Source of the DNA: Branchipolynoe longqiensis
Lineage: Eukaryota; Annelida; Polychaeta; Phyllodocida; Polynoidae
NCBI GenBank assembly: GCA_030323885.1
Contig: CM059186.1
Coordinates: 166,467,417 to 166,531,416 of the forward strand
Direction: 5' to 3'
Length of the DNA: 64,000 bases
In this document: piece after piece, positions 62,930-64,000 of the stretch
How positions within the stretch are numbered: the first letter of the stretch is position 1
How the letters are laid out: every line of letters begins with the position of its first letter
The notes under the pieces: generated by a model
Database searches by the model: none
What the model was told of the DNA's origin: nothing
Seen by the model: only the letters and a program-made list of their open reading frames with translations
Program-made: the position numbers and the translations under genes

Positions 62930-64000
62930 GAATGTTGAGATATGTTACACATTTGTTAAGCCTATGTCGAGGTACGTCGAGGTACGCCGAGTTATGTCGT
63001 GTTACGTCGTGTTACGTCGATGCTCGTCAAGGTTTTGGACACACCCAAAACTTTTGACGTAGCTCGACGTAAGACAATGTGTGGCTTATATGTTAGCATA
63101 CGCTATGTGTAAGTTAGACATACGTCGAGTACGCTAGACATATGTTACACATACGTTATACATACATTGAACTACGTCAGGCCTAGGTCAAGCTGGCAGA
63201 AACGTACAGTCCACATATTGGCAACAAATTGAAAACGTATGGATAATGTATGTTTAACGTATGTCTAACATACCTTTGGCATTTCTCCCCGTGTTTTGAC
63301 GTATTTAACATATAAAGGCATACTTCTGGCGATCGAATAATGTATATAACATTCATCGCCGTTCTGCGAGTGTTCCGTTTGCATTTAAAAAATGTTCTCA
63401 TGTGTTACCACTACGTTGGATCGACATACTTTCACCTACGTCCACTAAGTTGCACTGACGTCCAAATTGGCCCTGCAATGCCGAGAATTTCGACGTATCT
63501 CGACGTAAATAAGGGATTTCTACGTCCCCACTTGCTGGCCCGTTATGATGCGTCGAAATTTTCAGTGCGGGGGTACAAGATGGATGTCAGCGCAATGTAG
63601 TGAATGTACGCAGAATGTATGTGTGAAGCATTGCTACCCTATGACAGCGTATAAGAGCGTATCATAGAATGTATGGCCAAACCTATGACTAACGTGCCTC
63701 CCACATTCTCAGCGTATGGCCAGTGTATGCATAGCATATAAGTAACCTATACCCAGTGGGAGGCACATTGGTCATACGTTGATCATACATTGGTCATACG
63801 TTGGTCATACGTTGGCCCTACGTTGGCTCTAAAAATGCTTGCATATGCTCATGCAATGTTAGCAGAAAGCCAGCAAACTTTATATACGTTATTCGATCGT
63901 CAAAAGTACGACATATACATTAAATACGTCAAGACATGGTGGAGAAATGCTAAACATACATTATACATACGTCAGATGTACGTTATCCATACTTTGTTAT
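62930..64000. mobile_element. Harbinger-like palindromic element, cut by the window end
   Basis: Dense CATACG/CGTATG/ACGTCG half-sites. The segment at 63230-63360, reversed, matches 63880-64000 and also 46317-46440 (ATACGTCAAGACATGG and GAAATGC blocks), so two opposed copies form a large inverted repeat. A palindrome AAGGTTTTGG/CCAAAACTTTT lies at 63027-63057. Terminal repeats could not be defined. Confidence 0.6.

Overview
The window looks like a repeat-dense, gene-poor stretch of a metazoan nuclear genome. Evidence for this is spliced transposon genes with GT/AG introns, TATA boxes, tRNA-derived SINEs, LINEs, Gypsy LTR elements, tyrosine-recombinase (YR) retroelements, PIF/Harbinger DNA transposons and kilobase-scale satellites. 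No bacterial-style operon, CRISPR array or convincing host gene is visible. A marine invertebrate, possibly a mollusc, fits the SINE tail (GACGTAAAACAACAAC) and the mix of Ngaro, DIRS and Harbinger elements, but this is inference.

Layout. 1-4.4 kb: a foldback repeat, a diverged copy of a Ngaro left repeat, a tandemly duplicated tRNA-like sequence, the 5' part of a Ngaro-type gag, then a Harbinger remnant. 4.4-8.4 kb: a Gypsy element whose RT/RNase H region is deleted, with a CR1/Jockey-like LINE tail inside. 8.4-16.5 kb: a large Harbinger transposon with an uninterrupted transposase, a decayed two-exon partner gene on the opposite strand and a nested 2.7-kb TIR element filled with low-complexity hairpins. 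16.5-19.6 kb: a decayed Gypsy pol with a small TIR element in its RNase H. 19.7-23.8 kb: two SINEs, a 1-kb TIR element and a broken DIRS-type gag. 24.0-40.6 kb: one Ngaro-type YR retroelement showing the split direct-repeat plan A1-ORFs-B1-A2-B2, blown up from about 5 kb to 16.6 kb by gag-only YR-type units, two SINEs and a 5.4-kb Gypsy element with 5-bp target duplications. 40.6-45.1 kb: a SINE, a solo LTR and a second Harbinger element. 46-51.6 kb: several Harbinger-like non-autonomous elements interleaved with 10-, 20-, 14- and 42-bp tandem repeats. 52-54 kb: a LINE with endonuclease and partial RT. 54.1-61.9 kb: satellites of 47, 16 and 19 bp and another copy of the 20.8-kb TIR element. 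62-64 kb: a possible terminal exon and a palindromic Harbinger-like element running off the window.

The elements form a datable nest. The Gypsy copy at 34.9-40.3 kb (LTRs differing at about 3 of 132 positions) lies inside A2 of the Ngaro element. The gag-only units interrupt the Ngaro zinc knuckle and RNase H so cleanly that the host reading frame resumes with no duplicated base. That target-duplication-free insertion, used at least twice and with two units head to tail, is the most interesting feature here. The second is a palindrome and a CATACGCT-type 12-bp repeat array shared by several Harbinger family members.
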